A stretch of 64,000 nucleotides of DNA from Flavobacteriales bacterium (lineage in GTDB: Bacteria; Bacteroidota; Bacteroidia; Flavobacteriales_D; Crocinitomicaceae). The position numbers and the translations under genes are program-made. The notes under the pieces were generated by a model. The model saw nothing but the letters and a program-made list of their open reading frames with translations. It was not told the origin of the DNA and did not search any database. Positions 37,212 to 46,514 of the stretch are shown here, piece after piece. The stretch's first letter is position 1. The number at the start of each line of letters is the position of its first letter. The stretch is from positions 1-64,000 of the forward strand of contig CANGJM010000004.1 in the NCBI GenBank assembly GCA_947454525.1, given 5' to 3'.

Positions 37212-37235
37212 AAAGACCGCATTGCGGTCTTTTTT
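37212..37235 (+). terminator. Intrinsic terminator after ndk
   Basis: AAAGACCGC, an ATT loop and GCGGTCTTTTTT form a 9-bp stem with a T-run, 24 bases past the ndk stop. Confidence 0.9.
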
Positions 37236-37251
37236 CATTCCATAGTATACC

Positions 37252-38844
37252 ATGAAGAATCAAGAAGCTATTGAAAAAAGAAGAACCTTTGGGATTATTT
37301 CGCATCCCGATGCAGGTAAAACGACGCTAACGGAAAAGTTGTTGCTTTTTGGTGGTGCCATTCAAACAGCTGGTGCCGTTAAAAACAACAAGATCAAAAA
37401 AAGCGCGACTTCGGATTTCATGGAAATTGAAAAGCAACGTGGAATCTCCGTTGCGACTTCCGTGATGGCCTTCGAATACAATGGAAAACAAATTAATATC
37501 CTCGATACACCCGGACACAAGGACTTTGCTGAAGATACATTTCGAACCTTAACAGCTGTCGATAGTGTGATTCTAGTCATTGACTGTGCAAATGGGGTAG
37601 AGGAACAAACGCGTAAGTTGATGGAGGTTTGTCGCATGCGTAAAACGCCGGTGATCATCTTCATCAATAAAATGGACCGCGATGGTAAGGATCCGTTTGA
37701 GTTATTAGATGAATTGGAACAAAGTCTGGACATTAAAGTACGTCCACTGACATGGCCAATTGGAATGGGAGACCGTTTTCAAGGTGTTTACAACATCTAT
37801 CAAAAAGGCTTGAACTTATTCTCGGCGAATAAAACGAAAATTTCGGACGACGTAGTGTCCATTACAGATATTCAGGATGCGGCACTCAATGAAATCATTG
37901 GAGAGAAGCCTGCAGATGAATTGCGCGAGGAACTGGAAATGATTGAAGGTGTTTACGATGCTTTCAGTCGCGAGGCTTACCTTGCGGGAGATGTTGCTCC
38001 AGTTTTCTTTGGATCCGCAGTAAATAATTTCGGTGTCAAAGAATTGTTGGATACGTTCTGTGAAGTTTCGCCATCCCCACGTGGACGTGAAACAGATAAG
38101 CGAATGGTAGAGCCTGGAGACGATCAATTCTCTGGATTTGTCTTTAAAATTCACGCAAACTTAGACCCAAAACACCGCGACCGCATCGCATTCTTGCGCG
38201 TTGTGTCCGGTAAATTTGAACGCAATACCTTTTATCAGCATGTGCGTTTAGACAAAAAACTAAAATTCCCAAATCCAACATCCTTTATGGCGCAGGACAA
38301 AAGTGTCATCGATGAAGCCTTTCCAGGTGATGTTGTTGGTTTATACGATACTGGAAACTTTAAAATTGGTGATACCCTTACAAGTGGCGAAGTGATGATG
38401 TATAAAGGGATTCCAAGTTTCTCTCCTGAAATATTCCAGGAACTAGAAAACTTGGATCCATTGAAATCGAAGCAACTGGAGAAAGGAATCCGTCAGTTAA
38501 TCGATGAAGGAGTCGCTCAGTTATTCGTCCAACAACCTGGAAATCGAAAAATTGTTGGAACGGTTGGACAACTTCAGTTTGAGGTCATCAATTACCGTTT
38601 GATTCACGAATATGGCGCGAATTGTCGATTTGTTCCTAGAAATTACTTCAAAGCATGTTGGATCACCACTGACAACAATGAACAGTTACAAAGTTTCATG
38701 AGAGCGAAGTCCAATTACCTAGCTACAGATAAGGACGAAAACATCGTATTCTTGGCTGAAACTCCGTTCCTTTTGCAAATGGCAGAGCAAGACTATCCAG
38801 ACTTGGTATTCCATAAAACTTCGGAATTTAAATTGGAGATTTAA
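37252..38844 (+). CDS. prfC: Peptide chain release factor 3
   Basis: A 530-residue translational GTPase that recycles RF1/RF2 after termination. G1 is [15 protein letters not shown]3 is DTPGHKDF, G4 is NKMD, and the RF3 hallmark [14 protein letters not shown] is present. The length and C-terminal domain ([12 protein letters not shown]) are complete. It starts 16 bases after the ndk terminator. A promoter was not pinpointed. Confidence 0.96.
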   Translation: MKNQEAIEKRRTFGIISHPDAGKTTLTEKLLLFGGAIQTAGAVKNNKIKKSATSDFMEIEKQRGISVATSVMAFEYNGKQINILDTPGHKDFAEDTFRTLTAVDSVILVIDCANGVEEQTRKLMEVCRMRKTPVIIFINKMDRDGKDPFELLDELEQSLDIKVRPLTWPIGMGDRFQGVYNIYQKGLNLFSANKTKISDDVVSITDIQDAALNEIIGEKPADELREELEMIEGVYDAFSREAYLAGDVAPVFFGSAVNNFGVKELLDTFCEVSPSPRGRETDKRMVEPGDDQFSGFVFKIHANLDPKHRDRIAFLRVVSGKFERNTFYQHVRLDKKLKFPNPTSFMAQDKSVIDEAFPGDVVGLYDTGNFKIGDTLTSGEVMMYKGIPSFSPEIFQELENLDPLKSKQLEKGIRQLIDEGVAQLFVQQPGNRKIVGTVGQLQFEVINYRLIHEYGANCRFVPRNYFKACWITTDNNEQLQSFMRAKSNYLATDKDENIVFLAETPFLLQMAEQDYPDLVFHKTSEFKLEI

Positions 38845-38907
38845 TTCGGTTTGTGGAATTTAGGAAGAGATGAATCCTTTTCATACTTTTATCCTAAATC
38901 AATCTGC

Positions 38908-39921
38908 ATGAAAACCATTTTATTCTTCCTCTTCTTTCTTCCATTCTTTTCTTTTAGTCAATCAGCGGAATTTGAAAAATACATTTCCGAAGGTGTGAAA
39001 TATTACGATAGCCGCAATTACGATGCGGCCGTTCAGCAATATCAAAAGGCACTGAAAATTGACAGTAAATCCGAATTAGCGAATTACGAATTGGCCCTGA
39101 CCTATGTAGCAATGAAAGACTACCGAGCGGCATTAAGTTACTGTGAAGTTGCCATCGAAGCAAATGGTAAAAATATCCTAGCTGCCTATCTGATCAAAGG
39201 ATCCTGCCTGGACGAACTAGGACAAACGGAAGAATCAATCAAGCTTTTCGAAAAAGGCATCAAGAAGTTTGGTTACGATCATTTGCTGTGCTACAATTTG
39301 GGGATGGATTATTACCGAATGGGCGACTTGGCAAAAGCACAAGAAATCATTGAACACGGAATCGAAACGAAAAAATCCCATGCGAGTAGTCACATGCTAC
39401 TCGGGTACGTGCTCGCGGATCAAGGAATGAAAGTGAAAAGTATTTTGGCTTTGCATTACTTTCTGCTGTTAGAACCAACGAGTAATCGTTCTGAAAAAGC
39501 ATATGCGCTACTCATGAAACAAATGGGTGGAAATGTCCAAAGGAAAGAAGGAGAAGAAAACACCATCAATATTTACGTAGATCCAAATGCGGATCCAGAA
39601 TTTTCTTCCGCTGAACTGATGCTTTCTATGTTGTCGGTAAGTAGCACTTTGGAGGAGAACAAGGATAAAACGGCGGAAGAAATGTTTATCGAAAACACGA
39701 AGTCTATGTTCATCGTGATGGGTGAATTAAAAAAGAAAAAGAACAAAGGCTTGTATTGGGAATTTTACATTCCCTTATTCGATGAACTCGCGCATTCAAC
39801 GGTTCTCGATGCTTATTGCTATTACATTTCACAACAGTCCAACGAGGTCGCGGCTAAATGGATGGAGGAACACCAAGATCACTTCAACGAGTTAGTGGAG
39901 TGGTTTAAAAAGAATGGATAA
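38908..39921 (+). CDS. Exported TPR-repeat protein
   Basis: This 338-residue protein has a signal peptide (KTILFFLFFLPFFSFSQ) and about four TPR units (EGVKYYDSRNYDAAVQQYQK, ELALTYVAMKDYRAALSY and so on). A C-terminal alpha-helical region without a known domain follows. The track begins at a GTG (38851). The ATG at 38908 is preferred because it starts the signal peptide exactly. It probably mediates protein contacts in the periplasm. Its function is unknown. Confidence 0.85.
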   Translation: MKTILFFLFFLPFFSFSQSAEFEKYISEGVKYYDSRNYDAAVQQYQKALKIDSKSELANYELALTYVAMKDYRAALSYCEVAIEANGKNILAAYLIKGSCLDELGQTEESIKLFEKGIKKFGYDHLLCYNLGMDYYRMGDLAKAQEIIEHGIETKKSHASSHMLLGYVLADQGMKVKSILALHYFLLLEPTSNRSEKAYALLMKQMGGNVQRKEGEENTINIYVDPNADPEFSSAELMLSMLSVSSTLEENKDKTAEEMFIENTKSMFIVMGELKKKKNKGLYWEFYIPLFDELAHSTVLDAYCYYISQQSNEVAAKWMEEHQDHFNELVEWFKKNG

Positions 39922-39989
39922 ATCTTAACGTTTGTTAAGTAAAACCCTCCTAGAAATCAATTATTTTTGAGAAGACAAACAGCAAACGC

Positions 39990-41114
39990 ATGGAAAGAAG
40001 AAATTTCATAACAAGACTAGGCCTCGGAATATCTTCCTTGGTTGCTTTGCCTTTTGCCTCTTGGTCCAAAGAAAAAGAAGACATGAAAGAAACACAAAAT
40101 AGCATCAAACGCATTCGTGCGCTCGGATTCCAATGGGAAACTGCAGATCCTTTTTTATTCTGTGTCCACCATGAGGATTTCTTTCCGAAGGGAAATGCGC
40201 AACTAGGACCCGATCCAAGTTTATTCAACGGCCGCCACATGGGACAAGATTTCATCGTCAAAGATGGATTCCGCATGTATCACGGCTCCACGGTTCCTGG
40301 CTTCCCCGGACATCCACACCGTGGATTTGAAACGATTACGGTTGTTCGTACAGGTCTTGTCGATCACGCGGATTCGTTAGGCGCTGCAGGGCGTTACGGA
40401 AACGGCGATGTGCAATGGATGACTGCTGGAAAAGGCGTGCAGCATTCGGAAATGTTCCCGCTGTTGAATCAGGACAAAGACAATCCCTTGGAGTTATTTC
40501 AGATTTGGTTGAACCTCCCGAAGAAAAGCAAAATGGTTCAGCCACATTTCAAAATGATTTGGTCGGAATACGTTCCAAAATTCGTTGAGAAGGATGCACA
40601 AGGAAATCAAAGCCACATTGAAGTTTTGGTAGGTAAATTAAATGCGCATCGCGCCATCGGTTCGCCACCAAATTCATGGGCGGCAGATGACAACAACCAT
40701 GTGGCGATTTACAATATCCACTTAGAGCCAAATGCACAATGGACACTTTCTGCAACCGATGCAGGAGTCAATCGTACCTTGTTTTACTACGAAGGAAATC
40801 GTTTAAACATTGATGGACAAGAAATCCCACATTACCATGCGGTGGAAGTGGATCCAACGATGGCGCTGACCTTAAAAAACAACACAGAAACATCCAAAGT
40901 TTTGGTGTTACAAGGACGTCCAATCAACGAGCCTGTCGTTCAACACGGTCCATTCGTGATGAACACCAAAGAAGAAATCTACCAAGCTTTCGAAGACTAC
41001 CAGAAAACACAATTCGGTGGATGGCCATGGTCCCGCTACGATCAAGTGCACGATGTTTCAGAGGGGCGCTTTGCGAAGCATGCCGATGGACATGTGGAGA
41101 AGCCGAAGGGGTAA
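39990..41114 (+). CDS. Pirin family protein with Tat-like leader
   Basis: This 374-residue bicupin of the pirin family carries the metal-binding PHRGFETITVV histidines in the first cupin and the GVQHSEM segment. Pirins are metal proteins, some with quercetin dioxygenase activity. The N-terminus MERRNFITRLGLGISSLVALPFA looks like a twin-arginine export leader, which is unusual for a family mostly found in the cytoplasm. The gene stands alone, 69 bases after the TPR gene. Confidence 0.86.
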   Translation: MERRNFITRLGLGISSLVALPFASWSKEKEDMKETQNSIKRIRALGFQWETADPFLFCVHHEDFFPKGNAQLGPDPSLFNGRHMGQDFIVKDGFRMYHGSTVPGFPGHPHRGFETITVVRTGLVDHADSLGAAGRYGNGDVQWMTAGKGVQHSEMFPLLNQDKDNPLELFQIWLNLPKKSKMVQPHFKMIWSEYVPKFVEKDAQGNQSHIEVLVGKLNAHRAIGSPPNSWAADDNNHVAIYNIHLEPNAQWTLSATDAGVNRTLFYYEGNRLNIDGQEIPHYHAVEVDPTMALTLKNNTETSKVLVLQGRPINEPVVQHGPFVMNTKEEIYQAFEDYQKTQFGGWPWSRYDQVHDVSEGRFAKHADGHVEKPKG

Positions 41115-41120
41115 TAAAAA

Positions 41121-41136
41121 ACATATTATAATATGT
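41121..41136 (+). promoter_or_regulatory. Probable HipB operator 1
   Basis: ACATATTATAATATGT is a perfect 16-bp palindrome upstream of hipB. It lies at the position where the -33 region of the hipB promoter would be. A near-identical copy lies 41 bases downstream. Confidence 0.65.
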
Positions 41137-41154
41137 AATTTTACTAAAAATACA

Positions 41155-41162
41155 TATATTTG
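41155..41162 (+). promoter_or_regulatory. -7 box of the hipBA operon
   Basis: TATATTTG matches TAnnTTTG and lies 19 bases before the hipB ATG, between the two operator copies. Confidence 0.65.
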
Positions 41163-41178
41163 CATAATATAATATGTA
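41163..41178 (+). promoter_or_regulatory. Probable HipB operator 2
   Basis: CATAATATAATATGTA differs from the matching stretch of operator 1 (CATATTATAATATGTA) by one base. It covers the expected transcription start, so binding here would block the promoter. Confidence 0.6.
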
Positions 41179-41181
41179 AAT

Positions 41182-41451
41182 ATGTTTGAAGGTAATGTCA
41201 AAATCAAGGACCTAAAAGAAGAGATTGGGCTTCTTGTTAAATCCTATCGTAAACGCGATAAACTTTCAAGAAAAGAACTAGCAGAGCAGTTAAATGTATC
41301 GCGCATCACGATTCAGAATTTAGAATCTGGAATGAATTTTACTATCGATACCTTATTGAAAGTCTTGCAGCATTTCGATGCTATGGTTGCGCTTAATGAT
41401 TTTATTATCGAGAAGCGAAAAGAGAACGACGAAGTAGAATCTTTATATTAA
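41182..41451 (+). CDS. hipB: HipB-like antitoxin / XRE-family repressor
   Basis: An 89-residue DNA-binding protein with a helix-turn-helix of the Cro/XRE type (KLSRKELAEQLNVSRITIQNLESG, about residues 32-55). It corresponds to HipB, which binds HipA and represses the operon. The two operator-like repeats around its promoter are consistent with autoregulation. It is four bases before hipA. The basic N-terminal half and short charged tail fit the family. The hipA partner is interrupted, so the repressor may be all that remains functional. Confidence 0.85.
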   Translation: MFEGNVKIKDLKEEIGLLVKSYRKRDKLSRKELAEQLNVSRITIQNLESGMNFTIDTLLKVLQHFDAMVALNDFIIEKRKENDEVESLY

Positions 41452-41455
41452 GGGG

Positions 41456-42727
41456 ATGGCAAAGAACGAGGTTATTACGTTGCGTTGTTTTGGTCAAGAA
41501 ATTGGTCGAATTGGCTACGATGAGCACAAAAGCAGGTCATCTTTTCAGTACAGTCCTGAATTCCTTCAAAGCAATCGCTTTTCCAATATTATTCCACAAA
41601 CGGGTATCTTGAAGAAGGAATCTAGGGTTCAATTATTTACACAATTTAACTCGGAAACATTTCGGGGCTTACCTCCGATGATCGCAGACTCCTTGCCAGA
41701 TGTTTTTGGTAATATCATTTTTAAAAAGTGGTTGGAATCGAAGGATAAAAACTTTGAGAAAATTTCAGTTTTGGAACAACTTGCGTATGTTGCAAATCGA
41801 GGAATAGGTGCATTTGAATTTGAACCAAGTATGCCACTTTCTGCAACGGATTCTCTTGATTTAAGTGAAGTTGTATCCGTATTAGGGCAAGTTCTTCATT
41901 CGAAAGAATCCTTGGAGGAAAGCCAGCTCAATAGTAATGCGTTATTAAATATTTTTAAAATTGGAACATCTGCGGGTGGAGCGAGACCAAAAATATTGAT
42001 TTCCGAAAACAAAGAAACGGGAGTGATTATTCCTGGGGATTTAAATTATTCTGCTGAATTTGAACATTATTTGGTCAAATTACAATTGGAAAATGAATCT
42101 GGATACAGTCGCGAGTTGATAGAATAAAGCTACTACCTTACTGCAACCAATCTTGGGATTACTATGATGCCCTCCAAATTAATCGATCAGCAGCATTTTG
42201 CCACTTTGCGTTTTGATCGTGTTGATGGAAAGAAGAAACATGTATTGACAGCAACCGGTCTAACAGGTTGGGATTTTCAGCAGCCAAAAGATTCTCATTA
42301 TGAGAATTTGTTTGAATTGGCACTGTTTTTAAAAATCCCCAACAGCGAAATAGAAGAATTATTTAAACGAATGGTTTTTAACATTGTTTTTTGCAATACG
42401 GACGACCATTTGAAAAATCATTCCTTCTGCTACAATGAAATTGAGGACAAATGGAACTTGTCTCCAGCTTACGATCTAACGTATTCGCTAAACCCCTTGT
42501 TAAATTACAAACGTTATAGTCGAGCCTTGGGTGTAAATGGAAAAAGAGTGGATGTTTTATTGGAGGATGTGATGCAAATCGCTCAAAAATTCACGATTAA
42601 GAATCCCAAATCAATTATAGTAAGCGTTCAGCATGGACTCGATTTCTGGGAACAGAAAGCAATTGAATTGAATATCCCGAGAGTGATCATTCAAAGCATC
42701 CAAAAAGATTTTGTGCGATTGATTTAA
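41456..42727 (+). pseudogene. hipA: hipA-like kinase gene interrupted by an in-frame TAA
   Basis: HipA is a serine kinase toxin that phosphorylates glutamyl-tRNA synthetase. The frame 41456-42127 (223 residues) holds the HipA N-domain and the glycine-rich loop GTSAGGARPK. The frame 42164-42727 has the rest of the kinase: ATLRFDRVDG, the catalytic FCNTDDHLKNHSF and LSPAYDL. The two frames are exactly in phase, and the 36 bases between encode SYYLTATNLGIT after the TAA at 42125. A single nonsense codon, or a sequencing error, thus splits a 424-codon gene inside the kinase. This is not the HipS/HipT split of HipBST systems, which lies nearer the N-terminus. Confidence 0.85.
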
Positions 42728-42861
42728 TTGGCAAAGAAGGGTATTTATAGAAACCGAAGGGCTAATGAATTTCATTTGTCCTTGAAAGACTTCTGGAGCA
42801 AAGATTCAAGAAGATTTAATCAGCTAATTTTCGTAAGTTTATTCTTTATAAGAAGTTCCTC

Positions 42862-45522
42862 ATGAAGAAATATACCTTAAGTTTTCTCCTTTTTCTTGCT
42901 CCTTTGCTTTCCATCCACGCGCAAGTCGCTGATTGGATTGATGCAAAACCTGGAATGGGAATAGATGTTGCTATCGATCAATTTCAAGATAGTTATACCT
43001 GTGGTCAGATTGTTGGCTTAAACAATCAAATTGGAACGACAACTGTGAATAGCAATGGACTTCAAGATGTTGTTGTTCAAAAACATGCATCTAATGGTTC
43101 GCTTTTGTGGGTGACCCATTTTGGCGGTGCGGGAAGTGATTATTCAGCTAAAATTGTTTTTGATGGACAAAATGCGGTTTGGGTAGTTGGACATTTTCAG
43201 CAAACGATGACTGTCGGTTCATTTACGCTCGTTTCTGGAGGTGGATCAGATGTTTTTATTGTCAAATTGGACGCAAGTAATGGTGCGGTGTTAATGGCGA
43301 AAAAAGGTGGTGGAAGCACAAATGATTACGCCATGGATTTAAGTCTTGGCACAAACGGAAATTTGTTTTTCACCGGTAATTATAATGGCTCCTTTGTTTT
43401 TCCTGGCGCAAATATCAGCTCAAGTGGAAACGGTCATGCCTTTGTATTGGAAATCGATTTAGCTGGAAATCCAGTGCAGTCTTTTGGAATAACAGGAGGC
43501 GTTTCTATTTACACGCATACGACGGACATTTTTGGAAATATTTACGTCGGTGGATTTTCAACTTCGACGAATATTGGATTTAATGGAACAACTCAATCCA
43601 TGAGCGGACAAAACCACTTTATTGCCAAGTTCAATGCGATGGGTGTTTTTCAATATAAAACATCATCCTCTTTTAATGGAGAGGTTTATGGCTTGTGTGC
43701 TGATTCTACAGGAAGTATTTATTTTACAGGGAACTTTGACACTCAAGCGAGTTTTGGATCCATTTCTTTGACCAATGGCGCGAATGATAATGCGCTTCTT
43801 GTCAAAATAAACAACAACGGTAATTATTCATGGGCAAAGTCCTTTGGTGGAAATGGCAATGATCAAGGCTATGATTTGAAATGTAAAGGAAATGGTCAAT
43901 TGTTTTTGACGGGAGTTTACTCTGGGAACATCACTTTTGGTACCATTCCGTTGTCCGGAGGCTCGAATTTTAGGGCGTATTTAGCTGAAATTGATTCGAG
44001 TGGTCTAGTTACAAACGTTATTCCAGGCTCTTCATCTAATTCCATGGTTATTTCGAATGCGCTTTTCTTATCCGGCGATGATATTTACTTGACTGGCATT
44101 GGGTCAGGATTGATGAATATGGCAGGACAAACGTGCCTTCTTTCAGAATCATTTTTGGTAAAGATTGCAGGGAATGCGAATGCGATGAATGGAAAAGTAT
44201 ACTTGGATGTGAATAGTAATGCCTCACTTGATCCAACGGAAATAGGTTTACCGAATGTCCTGTTGCAACTGACAAATGGTTCTTTCCAAGCACTGTCAGC
44301 AAATTCAGGTCTATATGAACTCTATTCTACCGCAGGGAGTTACTCGGTGAGTATGCCGAATGTTCCACTTTACCATAGTTTAAGCACTGCGCCCACGCAA
44401 TCCGCGGTTTTTTCTGGACTTGGAAATGTAGATTCATTGAATCATTTTGGACTTGTTCCCATACCTAATATGCCTGATTTGCGTGTGACGCTAACACCGC
44501 TTACAGCGCCAAAAGCGGGATATGTTTTAGCTTATTTGTTGTCCTATAAAAATATTGGGACCGTTGCGCAGAATGCTACGGTATACTTTACTTCCCCTTC
44601 AGGAATTAATTTCCTTTCAGCTTCTCCTGTGCAAAGCGCTCAAACAGGTGGGAATGTCGAGTGGCAATTGGGAATGTTGCAACCAGGACAACAAGGAGAT
44701 ATTTACGTTCAGTATAACATTCCTGTAGGAACACCAATTGGTTTTTCGCTTTCGTCCCAAGCACAAATTACACCAATTATCGGTGATTTAACCATTAATG
44801 ATAATAGTTCACAAAGTCAAATTCAAGTGGTAGGACCTTATGATCCCAACATTAAATTAGTAGATAAAGATACGCTCTACAATATCTCCGCTTCGGATTG
44901 GTTGGAGTATACCGTTCACTTTCAAAATGTAGGGACAGACACCGCTTATAACGTTGTGATTGTCGACACCATTTCTACGCTATTAGATTTGGGTTCTTTT
45001 GAGGTGTTATCCATGAGTCATCAACCACTCGAAGTAAGTTTTGACCAACGCGTATTGACCTTACGTTTTAATCAAATCATGTTGCCTGATAGTACGACCA
45101 ATCAAGTTGGTTCGAATGGATTTGTGAAATTCCGAATGAAACATCCATCGTCCTTACCTTTTCTCACGGAAATTGAAAATTTCGTCGATATTTACTTCGA
45201 TTTTAACGATGCCATCCGCACAAATACGGCGACAACCGTTCATCTGGACTCCACACTTTCTGGAATTTTCACCCTCGATCAACAGGAGTCTTTTGTCATC
45301 TATCCGAACCCAACCAATGCTGATTTAACGATTCAATGGAATCAAACCGAGAACGAGTCAGCACAATTGATGATCAGTGATTTAAGTGGCAGAATACTAC
45401 AAAAAAGCACACTAACTGGTAAAGAAAACAAATTGAATACTGAATCTTTAAAACCAGGTATTTATAACCTTCAAGTGCTATTGAATGGTCGTCAGAGTAG
45501 TCAACGGTTTGTGAAATTGTAG
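42862..45522 (+). CDS. Large T9SS-exported protein with propeller, SdrD_B-like and DUF11-like domains
   Basis: An 886-residue secreted protein with a signal peptide (YTLSFLLFLAPLLSIHAQ). Residues about 30-430 hold repeated SBBP-type beta-propeller blades (SLLWVTHFGGAGSDYSA, NYSWAKSFGGNGNDQGYD). One SdrD_B-like domain (GKVYLDVNSNASLDPTEIG) follows, then two conserved-repeat DUF11-like domains (DLRVTLTPLTAPKAGYV, YTVHFQNVGTDTAYNV). The C-terminal T9SS sorting domain starts at FVIYPNPTNADLTIQW. It is probably a surface adhesin or structural protein. No enzyme motif is seen. Confidence 0.87.
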   Translation: MKKYTLSFLLFLAPLLSIHAQVADWIDAKPGMGIDVAIDQFQDSYTCGQIVGLNNQIGTTTVNSNGLQDVVVQKHASNGSLLWVTHFGGAGSDYSAKIVFDGQNAVWVVGHFQQTMTVGSFTLVSGGGSDVFIVKLDASNGAVLMAKKGGGSTNDYAMDLSLGTNGNLFFTGNYNGSFVFPGANISSSGNGHAFVLEIDLAGNPVQSFGITGGVSIYTHTTDIFGNIYVGGFSTSTNIGFNGTTQSMSGQNHFIAKFNAMGVFQYKTSSSFNGEVYGLCADSTGSIYFTGNFDTQASFGSISLTNGANDNALLVKINNNGNYSWAKSFGGNGNDQGYDLKCKGNGQLFLTGVYSGNITFGTIPLSGGSNFRAYLAEIDSSGLVTNVIPGSSSNSMVISNALFLSGDDIYLTGIGSGLMNMAGQTCLLSESFLVKIAGNANAMNGKVYLDVNSNASLDPTEIGLPNVLLQLTNGSFQALSANSGLYELYSTAGSYSVSMPNVPLYHSLSTAPTQSAVFSGLGNVDSLNHFGLVPIPNMPDLRVTLTPLTAPKAGYVLAYLLSYKNIGTVAQNATVYFTSPSGINFLSASPVQSAQTGGNVEWQLGMLQPGQQGDIYVQYNIPVGTPIGFSLSSQAQITPIIGDLTINDNSSQSQIQVVGPYDPNIKLVDKDTLYNISASDWLEYTVHFQNVGTDTAYNVVIVDTISTLLDLGSFEVLSMSHQPLEVSFDQRVLTLRFNQIMLPDSTTNQVGSNGFVKFRMKHPSSLPFLTEIENFVDIYFDFNDAIRTNTATTVHLDSTLSGIFTLDQQESFVIYPNPTNADLTIQWNQTENESAQLMISDLSGRILQKSTLTGKENKLNTESLKPGIYNLQVLLNGRQSSQRFVKL

Positions 45523-45540
45523 CCTGACTTCGTCAATATT

Positions 45541-46380
45541 TCAATAGCTCCCCCTCCTAAATCCCGATGGAGTAAATTGTTTTTTTCTTAAAAACACGCG
45601 GTTAAAATAACTCAAGGACTCAAAGCCACAATCGTGTGCAATTTTGCTGACAGTGTCTTCGGAAGAGAGCAAAAGATGACAGGCTTCATTGATGCGCAAA
45701 TCGTTGAGGTAATTCGAGAAGGTGGTGCTCGTGGCTTTCTTGAAGAATTTGCAGAAATTGCTTTCGGTCATAAAGACAAGCTCGGAAACTTGCTTCAGTG
45801 AAATGGACTCCGAATAATGGTTTTGGATGTACGAGCAAACTTTGTTGATGCGCGTTTCGAACTTCTTGGAAATCACGTTGTGGTAGGAATCCAAACACAA
45901 GTTTGTGGCTGGTTTTTCTGTGAGATCTTGCAATAGGGATAAAAGCAATAGGACGCTTTCCAGTTCTTTCGTTTCGACAAGTGAGCGAAGTTTTTCAACA
46001 AACGCAGCATCCGAATCGAAACGAATTCCTTTTGCTGATTTCGCTAATAGTTCCTTGATGGACTCACCTTCACTCAACCTTAAAAAGGGTTCGATGAATT
46101 CGCTGGAAAATTGAATGACGATTGCTTCGGATGGACTTCCATCCTCATTTTTTCCCCACCACGTATGTGGGAGATTACTTCCCAAGAGGATAAGGTCGCC
46201 GGTAGAAAATTGTTCGTGTGAATTGCCGACAATGCGGTAGCCACTTCCGTTGAGGATGTAGGTCAGCTCATACTCCGGATGATAATGCCACTTGAACTCA
46301 AAACTTGGAACGGTTATCCGCGTTGAATAAAAACTGGCTCTTCCTTTTTTGGAAGGAATGTCTTCTAAAATGGCTTTCAT
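45541..46380 (-). CDS. AraC-family transcriptional regulator with cupin sensor domain
   Basis: A 279-residue regulator with an N-terminal cupin that would bind a small ligand (FKWHYHPEYELTYILNGSGY) and a C-terminal double helix-turn-helix (ISLKQVSELVFMTESNFCKFF and TVSKIAHDCGFESLSYFNRVF). It is divergent from the PhyH-isomerase-GH92-GH13 operon, with the promoters in a region of about 130 bases. It therefore probably controls that operon, with a sugar or its derivative as ligand. The effector is not known. Confidence 0.88.
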   Translation of the reverse strand: MKAILEDIPSKKGRASFYSTRITVPSFEFKWHYHPEYELTYILNGSGYRIVGNSHEQFSTGDLILLGSNLPHTWWGKNEDGSPSEAIVIQFSSEFIEPFLRLSEGESIKELLAKSAKGIRFDSDAAFVEKLRSLVETKELESVLLLLSLLQDLTEKPATNLCLDSYHNVISKKFETRINKVCSYIQNHYSESISLKQVSELVFMTESNFCKFFKKATSTTFSNYLNDLRINEACHLLLSSEDTVSKIAHDCGFESLSYFNRVFLRKKQFTPSGFRRGSY

Positions 46381-46479
46381 AGCATCTGATGAACTAAATT
46401 CAAGTGATAAATGTACTAAATATTCAATATAGTATCATAAATATCGAATTTACGATTAAAGGCATTTGTCCTGATTGCC

Positions 46480-46487
46480 TATTTTTG
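46480..46487 (+). promoter_or_regulatory. -7 box upstream of the PhyH operon
   Basis: TATTTTTG matches TAnnTTTG and lies 27 bases before the preferred ATG (46515). No clear -33 is seen, fitting a promoter that needs an activator such as the adjacent AraC-type protein. Confidence 0.5.
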
Positions 46488-46514
46488 ACTTTGCTATTGT
46501 TAATGTTGAACACC

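Noticed and set aside
42164-42727. Second half of hipA as an independent gene
   Set aside because: It starts inside the kinase, is in phase with the first half, and has no promoter of its own.
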